Shown here one piece after another: positions 63,897 through 64,000 of a stretch of 64,000 nt of DNA; the first letter of the stretch is position 1, and every line of letters begins with the position of its first letter. Both the position numbers and the translations under genes were made by a program. The notes under the pieces are model-generated. The model searched no databases and was not told the origin of the DNA. It saw only the letters and a list, made by a program, of their open reading frames with translations. Source of the DNA: Arsenicicoccus piscis. Lineage in GTDB: Bacteria > Actinomycetota > Actinomycetes > Actinomycetales > Dermatophilaceae. Where the stretch lies: contig NZ_JAKZHV010000010.1 of the NCBI RefSeq assembly GCF_022568835.1, forward strand, positions 62,001 through 126,000, read 5' to 3'.

Positions 63897-64000
63897 ATGG
63901 CCACGACCATCGCCGAGGCGCCGACCGGCTCCAGCGCCTCCGACCGGCCCCGTGGCGGGTCCCGGCCGCCGACGTCGCGCTCGCGCCTCGCCGAGTGGCG
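63897..64000 (+). CDS. ABC transporter permease, 3'-truncated by window edge
   Basis: Only the first 34 codons are in the window: a polar start rich in Thr, Ser, Pro and Arg (MATTIAEAPTGSSASDRP, then SRLAEWR), as often precedes the first helix of FtsX/MacB-type permeases. It starts five bases after the ATPase stop, so it is its likely partner. Function is inferred from position. Confidence 0.55.
   Translation, partial: MATTIAEAPTGSSASDRPRGGSRPPTSRSRLAEW

Overview
The window is about 72% GC, dense in genes, and uses many GTG and TTG starts and short ATGA or GTGA overlaps. It carries several marks of a high-GC actinobacterium: NucS endonuclease in place of MutS/MutL, an Rpf-type transglycosylase under a c-di-AMP (ydaO) leader, DUF3349 and DUF2550 proteins, an ECF42-type sigma factor, leaderless TAnnnT promoters, and the order lysA-hom-thrC-thrB-rho-rpmE-prfA-prmC-tsaC-wecA-atp. 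The best guess is Micrococcales, perhaps Intrasporangiaceae/Dermatophilaceae. That guess rests on gene content and order only.

Layout. 1-6.7 kb: the end of a DUF6541-type membrane protein, a PGRP/LGFP amidase and a SpoIID-like protein, all envelope functions. 6.7-9.8 kb: a TIGR03089-type protein, an unknown Rossmann-like protein and an AlkA-like DNA glycosylase. 9.8-14.4 kb: a frameshifted S8 protease and an ECF42 sigma/YciI (DGPF) pair with a good candidate target promoter. 14.5-16.5 kb: tRNA-Arg(CCG), a single-domain response regulator whose stop codon lies inside a 26-bp tandem repeat, and rpf with promoter and riboswitch. 16.5-25 kb: an ArgRS-like DALR protein, lysA, hom-thrC-thrB, and rho with a very long R/D/N/Q-rich insert. 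25-29.4 kb: a GT14-like glycosyltransferase, a transglutaminase-like protein, and an apparent operon of pit, a small membrane protein and two DUF3349 proteins downstream of a candidate PHO box. 29.7-41.7 kb: rpmE, prfA-prmC-tsaC-wecA and the F1Fo ATP synthase genes atpI/Z-B-E-F-H-A-G-D.

The most unusual architecture lies at 41.7-54.2 kb. An eleven-gene Wzx/Wzy/Wzz-type polysaccharide cluster sits between atpD and atpC, so the epsilon subunit of ATP synthase is about 12.6 kb from the rest of its operon and needs its own promoter. The cluster has four glycosyltransferases, a WecG/TagA enzyme fused to the remains of a phosphoglycosyltransferase, a flippase, a polymerase, a chain-length protein, two hexapeptide acyltransferases and an exported protein of unknown function. 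wecA, just upstream of the atp genes, could supply the lipid-linked GlcNAc primer that a WecG-type enzyme normally uses.

After atpC and DUF2550 (54.3-55 kb) come a PduO-type cobalamin adenosyltransferase and a MeaA-type B12 mutase, which form a cofactor/enzyme pair, with a STAS protein between them. Then follow a histidine phosphatase, a decayed FAD oxidoreductase, nucS, a two-module 3-hydroxyacyl-CoA dehydrogenase, and an ABC transporter whose ATPase lacks its Q-loop region and whose promoter is covered by a palindromic operator. No transposase, integrase, CRISPR array or prophage was seen.
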